This document shows positions 8,650-15,409 of a stretch of DNA of 23,360 nucleotides, piece after piece; position 1 is the first letter of the stretch; the number at the start of each line of letters is the position of its first letter. The notes below the pieces were generated by a model, which was not told the DNA's origin, searched no databases, and saw nothing but the letters and a program-made list of their open reading frames with translations. The stretch is from NCBI RefSeq assembly GCF_025143365.1, contig NZ_JALXPE010000062.1:1-23360 (forward strand), in the 5' to 3' direction. The DNA comes from Microbacterium sp. p3-SID336. Lineage in GTDB: Bacteria > Actinomycetota > Actinomycetes > Actinomycetales > Microbacteriaceae. Made by a program: the position numbers and the translations under genes.

Positions 8650-9780
8650 TTAAGCGACGGTGAACGATTCCCGGCCGAACGCGTCGAGCGTCTCATCCAG
8701 CATGCGCAGCGTCTCCGCGTCGGTGCCGGCGTGCGGCGCGATCCGCACAGAATTCCCTCGCGCGGTCACGACCAGTCCGGCGTTCGCGAGGGCGGCGGCC
8801 AGGCGTGCAGGCTCCTCCGGGGCGAGGGTCACGATGCCGGCGCGCGCATGCGGCTCGCGCGGAGACACGACCTCGATCCCGTGCCGGTCGGCGGTCGCGA
8901 TCACCGTGTCGACGTGGTCCGCGAGGCGCTGCTCGATCGCGGCCACCCCGGCGTCGCGCACATCGCGGACGCCGATCGCGAGCCGCCCTGCCGCGAGGGT
9001 GTCCGGCACGCTCACGGTGTAGGCCTTCGCGGATGGCGCCGGCGCCGGCAGCTCGTCCACCACCAGGCCGCTCGCCGTCGTGCCCGTGATCCCGGAGAGC
9101 ACGGGGGCGATGCGCTCGCGGGCACGCGGCGAGAACCAGGCGAAGCCGCTCCCCCGCGCCGCCCTGAGCCACTTGTAGCCGTGCCCCACGACCACATCCG
9201 CCGCCGCGTAGTCCGCATCGACGATTCCGAAGGACTGCACGGCATCGACGATCAGCAGCCGGTCGGGGCCGACCACGTCGCGCAGTGCGCCGAGGTCGAC
9301 GCGGTAACCGGTGCGGAAGTCCACGTGGCTCACGGCGACGGCCGTCACCTCGTCGTCGAGCGCCTCCGCGACCGCGTCGGGTGTGACGCGACCGTCCGGC
9401 GGCGTGATCCAGCGCGGAGTCAGGGCCCGATCGGAGGCCGTGGACGCCCGCTCCAGCGTGAGGCTCACGCTCGGGAACTCGGCCGTGCTGGCGATCACCG
9501 CACCGGAGACGCCGTACAGCGCGTGCATGAGCCCATGTGTCGACGAGGGCTGCAGCGTGACCTCGTCTGGCGCCGCGCCGAGCAGCTCGGCGATGAGCTC
9601 CTGCGCCTGCCCGATGCGCTCTCCGACGAGGGCGAGCGACGAGGGCCGCCCGCTCGCGAGCAGGTCGGCGTCCGCGAACACCTCCTCGCGCACGGAGGGC
9701 GACAGAGGCCCGAAGGCCGCCCAGTTCAGGTAGCCGGGTTCGTTGTCGAACGTGCCGACGTAGTCCTCGAGTGCGCTCAC
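8650..9780 (-). CDS. Class V aminotransferase-like PLP enzyme
   Basis: The 376-residue product is a fold-type I PLP enzyme of the class V aminotransferase/cysteine desulfurase-like group. The cofactor sites are visible: Ser/Thr-rich phosphate-binding [12 protein letters not shown] (77-88), Asp179 in [10 protein letters not shown] contacting the pyridine nitrogen, and the Schiff-base Lys203 in [14 protein letters not shown]. No catalytic cysteine loop typical of IscS/SufS is present, so a desulfurase role is unlikely; the substrate is unknown. The start is GTG at 9780, with no clear Shine-Dalgarno. CACAAT lies exactly six bases upstream, a one-mismatch version of the leaderless -10 pattern used elsewhere in the window. 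It follows the prenyl transferase gene by 23 bp and may also be read from that promoter. Confidence 0.88.
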   Translation of the reverse strand: MSALEDYVGTFDNEPGYLNWAAFGPLSPSVREEVFADADLLASGRPSSLALVGERIGQAQELIAELLGAAPDEVTLQPSSTHGLMHALYGVSGAVIASTAEFPSVSLTLERASTASDRALTPRWITPPDGRVTPDAVAEALDDEVTAVAVSHVDFRTGYRVDLGALRDVVGPDRLLIVDAVQSFGIVDADYAAADVVVGHGYKWLRAARGSGFAWFSPRARERIAPVLSGITGTTASGLVVDELPAPAPSAKAYTVSVPDTLAAGRLAIGVRDVRDAGVAAIEQRLADHVDTVIATADRHGIEVVSPREPHARAGIVTLAPEEPARLAAALANAGLVVTARGNSVRIAPHAGTDAETLRMLDETLDAFGRESFTVA

Positions 9781-9803
9781 GTCGTCATTGTGGCATGCGC
9801 CGG

Positions 9804-10586
9804 CTAGCGTCCGAACCGGCGGTCGCGGTCGGCGAAGTCACGGATGGCACGCAGGAAGTCCACCTGCCGCAGGTCGGGCCCCAGCGCTTCGACGAAATAG
9901 AACTCGCTGTGCGCGCTCTGCCACAGCAGGAAGTCGCTCAGCCGCTGCTCCCCGCTGGTGCGGATCACCAGGTCGGGGTCGGGCTGCCCGCCCGTGTACA
10001 GGTGCTCGCCGATCATCTCGGGAGTGAGCTGCGCGGCCAGGTCCTCCATGGTGCCGCCGGATGCCTCGTGCTTGGTGATGATGCTGCGCACCGCGTCCAC
10101 GATCTCGTTGCGACCGCCGTAGCCGACGGCGAGGTTCACGTGCAGTCCCGTGTGGTCCTTCGTGCGCTCCTCCGCGTCCGCGAGCACTCTGGCCAGCTCG
10201 GCGGGGAGGATGTCGGAGCGGCCGACGTGCTTGACGCGCCAGTCGCCCTCCTGCGACAGGGCCTCCGCGAGCTCCGCGATGATCTCGATCAGATCCGCGA
10301 GCTCGGCCGAGTCGCGCTTGCGCAGGTTGTCGCTGGAGAGCAGGTACAGCGAGACCACCTTGATCCCGAGCTCGTCGCACCAGCCGAGGAACTCGCGCAT
10401 CTTCGCGGCGCCGGCACGGTGCCCCTCCGCGGGGGTGTCGAATCCGAGCTGTCGCGCCCACCGGCGGTTGCCGTCGATCATCATGGCGACGTGATGCGGG
10501 ACGGAGGCGGGATCGAGGTGTCGACGCAGCCGGCTGGTGTACAGCCGGTACAGCGGCCCGCGTCCCGGGCTCTCGCGTGACATCAC
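9804..10586 (-). CDS. Short-chain Z-isoprenyl diphosphate synthase (UppS family)
   Basis: This is a cis-prenyltransferase that condenses IPP onto an allylic diphosphate. The 260 residues contain the catalytic Asp38 in MMIDGNRRWAR (35-45), LLSSDNLRKRD (82-92), and the IPP-binding RTSGEQRLSDFLLWQ (209-223). The N-terminus (PLYRLYTSRLRRHLD) and the neighbouring hemolysin III gene resemble Rv1086 of M. tuberculosis, a Z-farnesyl diphosphate synthase. I therefore favour a short-chain product over undecaprenyl diphosphate, but chain length cannot be read with certainty. GTG at 10586 is immediately followed by ATG; GTG is preferred because TAGCGT lies exactly six bases upstream. The last residues (DRRFGR) are family-typical. 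Confidence 0.93.
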   Translation of the reverse strand: MMSRESPGRGPLYRLYTSRLRRHLDPASVPHHVAMMIDGNRRWARQLGFDTPAEGHRAGAAKMREFLGWCDELGIKVVSLYLLSSDNLRKRDSAELADLIEIIAELAEALSQEGDWRVKHVGRSDILPAELARVLADAEERTKDHTGLHVNLAVGYGGRNEIVDAVRSIITKHEASGGTMEDLAAQLTPEMIGEHLYTGGQPDPDLVIRTSGEQRLSDFLLWQSAHSEFYFVEALGPDLRQVDFLRAIRDFADRDRRFGR

Positions 10587-10592
10587 CCACCT

Positions 10593-10598
10593 ACGCTA
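10593..10598 (-). promoter_or_regulatory. -10 box TAGCGT, leaderless promoter of Z-prenyl transferase gene
   Basis: On the minus strand TAGCGT ends six bases before the GTG at 10586. It diverges from the hemolysin III promoter 70 bp away. Confidence 0.5.
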
Positions 10599-10667
10599 CC
10601 CTGCCCGTCCCTTCGCGCGGTGTGCGAAAGCCCGGGACACGTGCCCGACACGGCATGCGCTCCGGCT

Positions 10668-10673
10668 TAGAGT
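10668..10673 (+). promoter_or_regulatory. -10 box TAGAGT, leaderless promoter of hemolysin III gene
   Basis: TAGAGT ends six bases before the GTG at 10680, with no Shine-Dalgarno in the intervening GAGCAC. Confidence 0.5.
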
Positions 10674-10679
10674 GAGCAC

Positions 10680-11411
10680 GTGAGCACACCCGATCAGCCC
10701 AGCACCGACATCCCCAAGCTGCCGCTGCTCGAAGCGGCAGCGGTCGACGCCGCCACCGAGGTCAAACCGACCTGGCGCGGCTGGATCCACGCGGCGACGT
10801 TCCCCGTGGCGATCGTCGCGGGCGTCGTGCTGATCGTGGTGTCGGAGGGCGCGGCGGCGAAGTGGGCGGCGGCGGTCTTCATGGCCACGTCGCTCCTGCT
10901 GTTCGGCAACTCCGCGCTCTATCACCGCTTCGACTGGAGCCCCCGGGTGAAGGTCGTCCTGAAGCGGATCGACCACGCCAACATCCTGCTGCTGATCGCC
11001 GGCACCTATACGCCGCTCGCCGTCCTGGCGCTGCCCCCGCAGAAGGGGACGGTGCTGCTGATCCTCGTGTGGAGCGGGGCGCTCCTGGGCATCCTGTTCC
11101 GCGTCTTCTGGATCCACGCGCCGCGCTGGCTGTACGTCGCCCTCTATCTGCTGCTGGGCTGGGCCGCCGTGATGTACCTCGTCGACCTGCTGAACGCGAA
11201 CGTGGCGATGATGGTGCTCGTGATCGTGGGCGGCCTGCTCTACACCGGCGGCGCGATCGTGTACGCGCTCAAGAAGCCGAATCCGTGGCCAGGGCACTTC
11301 GGCTTCCACGAGATCTTCCACGTCTGCACCGTGCTGGCGTTCCTGTGCCATTGGACCGCATGCCTGCTGATCGCGCTGGCGCCGCTCACGCCCTCGCTCG
11401 GCGCGCGGTGA
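10680..11411 (+). CDS. Hemolysin III / PAQR-type seven-helix membrane protein
   Basis: The 243-residue protein has seven predicted membrane helices: about 35-54, 61-82, 99-118, 123-144, 149-170, 174-196 and 212-235. Conserved polar residues inside or next to helices match the hemolysin III (YqfA/PAQR) family: His82 in NSALYHRFDW, His99 in RIDHANI, and His210 and His214 in GFHEIFHV. In this family three histidines and an aspartate are thought to bind zinc, and a hydrolase-like role is proposed; haemolytic activity should not be assumed from the name. The divergent neighbour is the prenyl transferase gene, a pairing also recalled in mycobacteria (Rv1085c-Rv1086). A 31-residue N-terminal tail precedes the first helix. 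Confidence 0.93.
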   Translation: MSTPDQPSTDIPKLPLLEAAAVDAATEVKPTWRGWIHAATFPVAIVAGVVLIVVSEGAAAKWAAAVFMATSLLLFGNSALYHRFDWSPRVKVVLKRIDHANILLLIAGTYTPLAVLALPPQKGTVLLILVWSGALLGILFRVFWIHAPRWLYVALYLLLGWAAVMYLVDLLNANVAMMVLVIVGGLLYTGGAIVYALKKPNPWPGHFGFHEIFHVCTVLAFLCHWTACLLIALAPLTPSLGAR

Positions 11412-11448
11412 GCCGTGCGGCCAGCGCGCGGTGAGTCAGGGCGTGCGA

Positions 11449-11499
11449 TGATCCGGCGCTCGTGGTGATCCGGCGCTCGTGGTGATCCGGCGCGCGCGG
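11449..11499. repeat. Three tandem 17-bp repeats
   Basis: The units at 11449-11465, 11466-11482 and 11483-11499 all follow tgatccggcgctcgtgg; the third has two changes. A related gcgcgcggtgag motif recurs at the hemolysin III stop and on both flanks. The array fills the 92-bp gap between the convergent hemolysin III gene and the small membrane protein gene, where a terminator would be expected. Confidence 0.8.
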
Positions 11500-11503
11500 T
11501 GAG

Positions 11504-11794
11504 TCAGCGTTCGCGAGGCCTGCCGTCGGCGTCCGCGTCGGGCTCCGTCGTCCCGCTGGTCTGGGAGCCGCGGGCGTCGGAGTCCACCTGGGCGGCCTGC
11601 TCGGCGTCCAGCTCCTCCCTGACCTCTTCGCGGTATCGCACCCGGCGGATGCGGCGGTTCATGTCCCAGATCAGCAGGATCACCGCGACCAGGACGATCA
11701 CGATCACGGCGAAGCCGGCGAAACCGGGGGTGACCGCCTCCGGCGCCACCGTCATCGAGGGCGTGGGCATCGGAGTCTCGGACAGGAAGCGCAT
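11504..11794 (-). CDS. Small single-pass membrane protein (mca-associated type)
   Basis: The 96-residue product has a short N-terminus with VTPGFAGF (21-28), one transmembrane helix (about 25-43) and a basic then acidic cytoplasmic tail (RRIRRVRYREEVREELD). The order VTPG, helix, basic RRxRRVRYR resembles the small membrane protein beside mycothiol S-conjugate amidase (mca) in many actinobacteria (Rv1083 in M. tuberculosis, from memory). No mca gene is present here. The ATG at 11794 has AAAGG eight bases upstream on the minus strand. The function is unknown. It diverges from the DUF4307 gene. Confidence 0.75.
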   Translation of the reverse strand: MRFLSETPMPTPSMTVAPEAVTPGFAGFAVIVIVLVAVILLIWDMNRRIRRVRYREEVREELDAEQAAQVDSDARGSQTSGTTEPDADADGRPRER

Positions 11795-11821
11795 GAATCG
11801 GCCTTTCGTACGCAGGTCGCA

Positions 11822-11827
11822 TAACCT
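11822..11827 (+). promoter_or_regulatory. Possible -10 box TAACCT for DUF4307 gene
   Basis: TAACCT would start transcription near 11834, leaving a leader of about 29 bases with GGAAG at 11849-11853 before the GTG at 11863. The match is weak and no -35 is evident. Confidence 0.3.
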
Positions 11828-11862
11828 GGTATGACCAGCCTAACGACCGGAAGACCCCACCT

Positions 11863-12249
11863 GTGACGACCGCCATCGAGCTCGACGAACGCTACGGCCG
11901 CACCCGGCGACGCCGCACGCCCTGGATCATCGGCGGAGCGATCGCCGTCCTCCTCATCGGCGTCTTCGGCTGGTTCACCGTCGCGCAGTCCATGAGCTCG
12001 GTGGACGCCGATGACCTCGGCTTCGAACTGGTCGACGCGCACGCCGTCGACCTGCGTTTCCAGCTCACCGGCGTGCAGGGCAAGGACGTGGTGTGCGTCC
12101 TCGAAGCACTCGACGAGGAGTTCGGCGTGGTGGGGTGGAAGGTCGTCGAGATCCCCGCGAGCGACCGCCACTCGCTGACCCGCTCGGAGCGCATCCCCAC
12201 CGTCGCCGAGGCCACCACAGGTTTGGTGAACACCTGCTGGGTCGCCTAG
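11863..12249 (+). CDS. DUF4307 single-pass membrane protein
   Basis: The 128 residues comprise a basic N-terminus (RYGRTRRRRTPW, 10-21), one transmembrane helix (about 21-40) and an extracytoplasmic beta-rich domain (about 45-128). The domain includes VCVLEALDEEFGVVGWKVVE and a C-terminal cysteine (NTCWVA). Length, topology and location directly upstream of greA match DUF4307, an actinobacterial family without known function (Rv1081c in M. tuberculosis, from memory). The two cysteines in the external domain could form a disulfide. The GTG start has GGAAG at about nine bases. A hairpin follows 17 bp after the stop. Confidence 0.88.
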   Translation: MTTAIELDERYGRTRRRRTPWIIGGAIAVLLIGVFGWFTVAQSMSSVDADDLGFELVDAHAVDLRFQLTGVQGKDVVCVLEALDEEFGVVGWKVVEIPASDRHSLTRSERIPTVAEATTGLVNTCWVA

Positions 12250-12252
12250 ACT
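12223..12252 (+). promoter_or_regulatory. Candidate greA promoter TTGGTG-18-TAGACT
   Basis: The -35-like TTGGTG (12223-12228) and -10 TAGACT (12247-12252) are separated by 18 bases and lie across the DUF4307 stop codon. Transcription would start near 12259 and run through the hairpin at 12267-12293 before greA. It is one of the few places in this window with both promoter elements. Confidence 0.5.
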
Positions 12253-12266
12253 GAACGCAGACAGAC

Positions 12267-12293
12267 GACGCCCCGGCACCGTGCCGGGGCGTC
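12267..12293 (+). terminator. Hairpin between DUF4307 gene and greA
   Basis: The perfect 13-bp arms are 12267-12279 (GACGCCCCGGCAC) and 12281-12293 around one central base, followed by TTGG. It could terminate DUF4307 transcription. Because the best greA promoter is upstream of it, it could also act as a leader attenuator. Confidence 0.7.
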
Positions 12294-12346
12294 TTGGCAT
12301 ATCCCCCGCGGCATCTCGGGAGGATCCCGAAAGAAGGAGCTTCGTC

Positions 12347-12835
12347 ATGTCCACCGACGCTCAGGTTCCCTTCCTCACGCAGGAAGCGTATGACCGGCTC
12401 GTCGCCGAGCTGGAGCACCTCTCCACCTTCGGCCGCGACGAGATCGCCAAGCGCATCGAGGCGGCCCGCGAAGAGGGCGACCTCAAGGAGAACGGCGGAT
12501 ACCACGCCGCGAAGGACGAGCAGGGCAAGCAGGAGGCGCGTATCCGCACCCTGGAGGCGCTGCTGAAGACCGCGAAGGTCGGCGAGGCGCCCGCGAGCCG
12601 CGGGATCGTCGAGCCCGGCACCGTCGTCACCGCCGTCGTGGCCGGCGGCGAGGAGGTCTTCCTGCTCGGCAGCCGCGAGATCGCCGCAGGCAGCGACCTG
12701 GACGTCTACAGCGAGGCGAGCCCGCTCGGCCAGGCCATCCTCGGGCTCAAGGTCGGGGACTCCTCCTCCTACGAGGCACCGAACGGCCGTTCGATCAGCG
12801 TCGAGATCGTGAAGGTCGAGACGTACACGGGCTGA
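12347..12835 (+). CDS. greA: Transcription elongation factor GreA
   Basis: GreA binds the RNA polymerase secondary channel and stimulates cleavage of backtracked transcripts. The 162-residue length is normal. The N-terminal coiled coil (about 10-80) carries the catalytic acidic tip in EEGDLKENGGYHAAKDEQ, and the C-terminal FKBP-like domain (about 85-160) contains SPLGQAILGLKVGD. An in-frame extension to 12281 exists, but the ATG at 12347 has a strong AGAAGGAG at ideal spacing and gives the family N-terminus. The DUF4307 gene precedes it with a hairpin between; a 14-bp hairpin closes the unit. A candidate promoter lies at 12223-12252. Confidence 0.97.
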   Translation: MSTDAQVPFLTQEAYDRLVAELEHLSTFGRDEIAKRIEAAREEGDLKENGGYHAAKDEQGKQEARIRTLEALLKTAKVGEAPASRGIVEPGTVVTAVVAGGEEVFLLGSREIAAGSDLDVYSEASPLGQAILGLKVGDSSSYEAPNGRSISVEIVKVETYTG

Positions 12836-12853
12836 GACCCGTCGCAGACGAAC

Positions 12854-12885
12854 GCACCCCCTCGGCCGTCGGGCCGAGGGGGTGC
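12854..12885. terminator. Bidirectional terminator between greA and threonine ammonia-lyase
   Basis: The arms 12854-12867 (GCACCCCCTCGGCC) and 12872-12885 pair perfectly around a four-base GTCG loop. The hairpin sits between two convergent genes, 19 bp past the greA stop and 17 bp past the other stop. Confidence 0.85.
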
Positions 12886-12901
12886 TGTCGTCCGGGCGCG
12901 A

Positions 12902-14131
12902 TCAGTCGGGCACGACGATCGGGTTGAACCCGGCGCGGCGGAGGGTGTCGAGGGTGTGCTCTGAATGCTCAGGGCCGCGGGTCTCGACGCTGAGCTCCAG
13001 GATCACGTCGCTGATCTGCAGGCCGTGGCCGTGGCGGGTGTGCATCGCCTCGATCACGTTCGCTCCGGCCTCGGCGATCAGCTCGGAGACCCGGGCGAGC
13101 TGCCCTGGACGGTCCGGCAGCGGGATCCGCACCGTGAGGTAGCGGCCGGAGGCGGCCAGACCATGGGACACCACCCGCTGCAGCAGGAGCGGGTCGATGT
13201 TGCCGCCGGAGAGGACGGCCATGGTCGTGCCGGTCGCTGCCACCTTGCCGGACAGGATCGCGGCGACGCCCGCCGCACCGGCGGGCTCGACGACCACCTT
13301 GGCCTGTTCCAGCAGCAGGACGATCGCGCGCGCCAGGTCGTCGTCGGACACCGTGACGACCTCGTCGACCAGGTCCTTGATGATGCCGAACGGCACGTCC
13401 CCCGGACGGGCCACGAGGATGCCGTCGGCGATGGTCGGGCGCGTCACGATGTCGACCGGCTCCCCGGCCTCCAGCGAGGGCGGCACGGCGGCCGCGTTCT
13501 CCGCCTGCACGCCGATCACCCGCACCTGTCGACCGAGCTCGGCCGCCCTGGCCTTGACGGCGGCCGCCACGCCGGCGATGAGACCGCCGCCGCCGATGCC
13601 GAGCACGACGGTGTCGACCTCGGGCGCATCCTCCAGCAGCTCCAGCCCGAGCGTGCCCTGGCCGATCACGATGTCGCGATGATCGAACGGGTGGATCAGG
13701 ACGGCGCCGGTGCGCTCGGCGAACTCGGCGGCCAGACGCAGCGAGGTGGCCACCGTCTCGCCCTCCAGCACCACCTCGGCGCCATAGCCGCGCGTTGCCA
13801 GGAGCTTGGGCACCGGGACTCCGAGCGGCATGAAGATCGTGGCGGGGATGCCGAGCGCCTGCGCGGCGAGCGCGACGCCCTGCGCGTGGTTGCCCGCCGA
13901 GGCCGCGACCACTCCGCGGGAGCGCTCCTCCGCGCTCAGCCGGGAGAGCCGGTACGCGGCACCGCGGATCTTGAACGAGCCGGTGCGCTGCAGATTCTCC
14001 ATCTTCAGCAGCACGGGCGCTCCGAGCGCGTCGGAGAGCGCCCGTGAGGGGAGGGTCGGTGTATGCGAGATCACCTCAGTCAGACTCTGAGCAGCGTGCT
14101 CGAACTCGGTCAGACTGGGGACTGCGCTCAT
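12902..14131 (-). CDS. ilvA: Threonine ammonia-lyase with ACT domain
   Basis: This enzyme deaminates L-threonine to 2-oxobutanoate and ammonia. The 409 residues show the PLP Schiff-base Lys54 in GSFKIRGA (51-58), SAGNHAQG (78-85), the phosphate-binding glycine loop GIGGGGLIAG (178-187) and SGGNIDPLL (308-316). One C-terminal ACT domain (about 331-405, YLTVRIPLPDRPGQLA onward) suggests ligand control. The single-ACT architecture is the short form; it may serve isoleucine synthesis or threonine catabolism, so the ilvA symbol is provisional. ATG at 14131 overlaps the permease stop (ATGA) and has GGAGG at good spacing on the minus strand. The gene is therefore co-transcribed with the permease. 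Confidence 0.94.
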   Translation of the reverse strand: MSAVPSLTEFEHAAQSLTEVISHTPTLPSRALSDALGAPVLLKMENLQRTGSFKIRGAAYRLSRLSAEERSRGVVAASAGNHAQGVALAAQALGIPATIFMPLGVPVPKLLATRGYGAEVVLEGETVATSLRLAAEFAERTGAVLIHPFDHRDIVIGQGTLGLELLEDAPEVDTVVLGIGGGGLIAGVAAAVKARAAELGRQVRVIGVQAENAAAVPPSLEAGEPVDIVTRPTIADGILVARPGDVPFGIIKDLVDEVVTVSDDDLARAIVLLLEQAKVVVEPAGAAGVAAILSGKVAATGTTMAVLSGGNIDPLLLQRVVSHGLAASGRYLTVRIPLPDRPGQLARVSELIAEAGANVIEAMHTRHGHGLQISDVILELSVETRGPEHSEHTLDTLRRAGFNPIVVPD

Positions 14132-15324
14132 CGATTCCTCCGTGTCCGCTCGCGCGGAACTGTGCTCCAGATCAGGTCTCCACTGGGACCGACGCCGGTG
14201 CGCCAGGACCCCGTGCTCAAGGTCACGGCCGCGACGTTCACGAACGCCGCGAGCGGCACCGCGAACAGCGCGCCGGGGATGCCGGCGATCATCGCGCCGC
14301 CGGCCACCACCAGCACGACGGCCAACGGGTGCACCTTCACAGCGGACCCCATGAGCAGCGGCTGCAGGATGTGTCCCTCGATCTGCTGCACGGCCAGCAC
14401 CACGACCAGCATCCACAGCGCGATCCACGGGCCGTTGTAGACGAGCGCGAGGAACACTGCGACGGCACCCGTCACGACCGCACCGACGATCGGGATGAAG
14501 GAGCCGAGGAACACCAGCACCGCGACCGGCAGCGCCAGCGGGACCTGCAGCAGGAAGGCGCCGAGGCCGATGCCGATCGCGTCGATCGTCGCCACGAACA
14601 GCTGCGTCCTGGCGTAGTTGACGATGGTGGTCCAGCCGTTGCGCGCCGCGCCGTCCACGGCGGGACGCGCGCGACGGGGGAAGACCTTGAGCGTCCAGCG
14701 CCAGATGCCGGCTCCATCGGCGAGCAGGCAGATCAGGATGAAGAGAGCGAGCAGGGCACCGGTGGCGACGTGGCCCACGGTCGTGCCGATCGCGAGGGCC
14801 CCGGTCCACAGCAGCTGCGCCTGCTCGGAGATGAGGTCGAGCCCCTGCTGCAGGTAGTCGGCGATCTGCGTGTCGGAGAGCTGGAGCGGCCCCTCGTGCA
14901 GCCACACCTGGAACTGGTCGAAGGCCTCCGTCGTGCGCTGCTGCACTTCCGGCAGCTGGGCGCGGACCTGCCAGACGACGAGCCACATGAGGCCCGTGAC
15001 GATGGCGACGGTCCCGATGAGCGAGATCGCGATCGCCAGCCAGCGGGGGAAGCCGCGTCGCAGCATCCAGGAGAAGGCCGGCCACAGCAGTGCCGTGATC
15101 AGGATGCCGACCATGAGCGGGATCACGAGCAGCTTGAGCAGCATCACGAGCCAGATGAAGACGCCGATGGCCGCCGCGATGAGCAGCAGTCGCCACGCGT
15201 AACTCGCGGTGATGCGCAAGGGCAGCGGAACAGCCTCATCCGCCTCGGTGGTCACGGTGCGGTCGGTCGTCACGGGGCGCGGACGGAACAGATCGCGCAG
15301 CCGGGGTCGCTGGTCCTCGCTCAT
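14128..15324 (-). CDS. AI-2E family (UPF0118/TqsA-like) membrane transporter
   Basis: The 398-residue permease has paired N-terminal hydrophobic segments (about 44-82), a third at 95-118 and a large loop to about 170. Further helices lie at 172-202, 243-296, 300-315 and 332-368. The C-terminal signature QQIEGHILQPLLMGSAVKVH (313-332) identifies the AI-2E transporter family. Characterised relatives include TqsA and a Na+/H+ antiporter, so the substrate cannot be inferred from family alone. Its stop overlaps the start of the threonine ammonia-lyase gene, hinting at amino-acid or organic-acid transport (inference). ATG at 15324 lies exactly six bases after TAGACT, so the message is probably leaderless. 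Confidence 0.92.
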   Translation of the reverse strand: MSEDQRPRLRDLFRPRPVTTDRTVTTEADEAVPLPLRITASYAWRLLLIAAAIGVFIWLVMLLKLLVIPLMVGILITALLWPAFSWMLRRGFPRWLAIAISLIGTVAIVTGLMWLVVWQVRAQLPEVQQRTTEAFDQFQVWLHEGPLQLSDTQIADYLQQGLDLISEQAQLLWTGALAIGTTVGHVATGALLALFILICLLADGAGIWRWTLKVFPRRARPAVDGAARNGWTTIVNYARTQLFVATIDAIGIGLGAFLLQVPLALPVAVLVFLGSFIPIVGAVVTGAVAVFLALVYNGPWIALWMLVVVLAVQQIEGHILQPLLMGSAVKVHPLAVVLVVAGGAMIAGIPGALFAVPLAAFVNVAAVTLSTGSWRTGVGPSGDLIWSTVPRERTRRNR

Positions 15325-15330
15325 CGCCTC

Positions 15331-15336
15331 AGTCTA
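15331..15336 (-). promoter_or_regulatory. -10 box TAGACT, leaderless promoter of AI-2E permease gene
   Basis: On the minus strand TAGACT ends six bases before ATG at 15324. The intervening GAGGCG is at best a very weak Shine-Dalgarno and is too close. Confidence 0.5.
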
Positions 15337-15343
15337 CGGTCAA

Positions 15344-15364
15344 GCCGTATGCCGGTTACGGCAT
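15344..15364. promoter_or_regulatory. Nested inverted repeats between divergent promoters
   Basis: ATGCCG-gtta-CGGCAT (15349-15364) is a perfect 6-4-6 dyad. GCCGTA (15344-15349) and TACGGC (15357-15362) form a second dyad nested with it. The site covers the expected -35 position of the permease promoter, so it could be an operator. No regulator is assigned. Confidence 0.35.
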
Positions 15365-15397
15365 CTTGCGCGCCGGAGCGATGTCGGCTACGCGGGA

Positions 15398-15403
15398 TAC
15401 GCT
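15398..15403 (+). promoter_or_regulatory. -10 box TACGCT, leaderless promoter of AlkX-like gene
   Basis: TACGCT ends six bases before the GTG at 15410, with no Shine-Dalgarno in TGTCGGC. Confidence 0.5.
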
Positions 15404-15409
15404 GTCGGC

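Noticed and set aside
10680..11411. Hemolysin III as a virulence toxin.
   Set aside because: The family name is historical. The sequence shows a PAQR-type seven-helix membrane protein with conserved histidines and no pathogenic context.
12902..15196. A continuous 764-codon minus-strand frame suggesting a fusion with threonine ammonia-lyase.
   Set aside because: The upstream part is the AI-2E permease gene read in the wrong frame. The lyase has its own ATG at 14131 with GGAGG, so there is no fusion.
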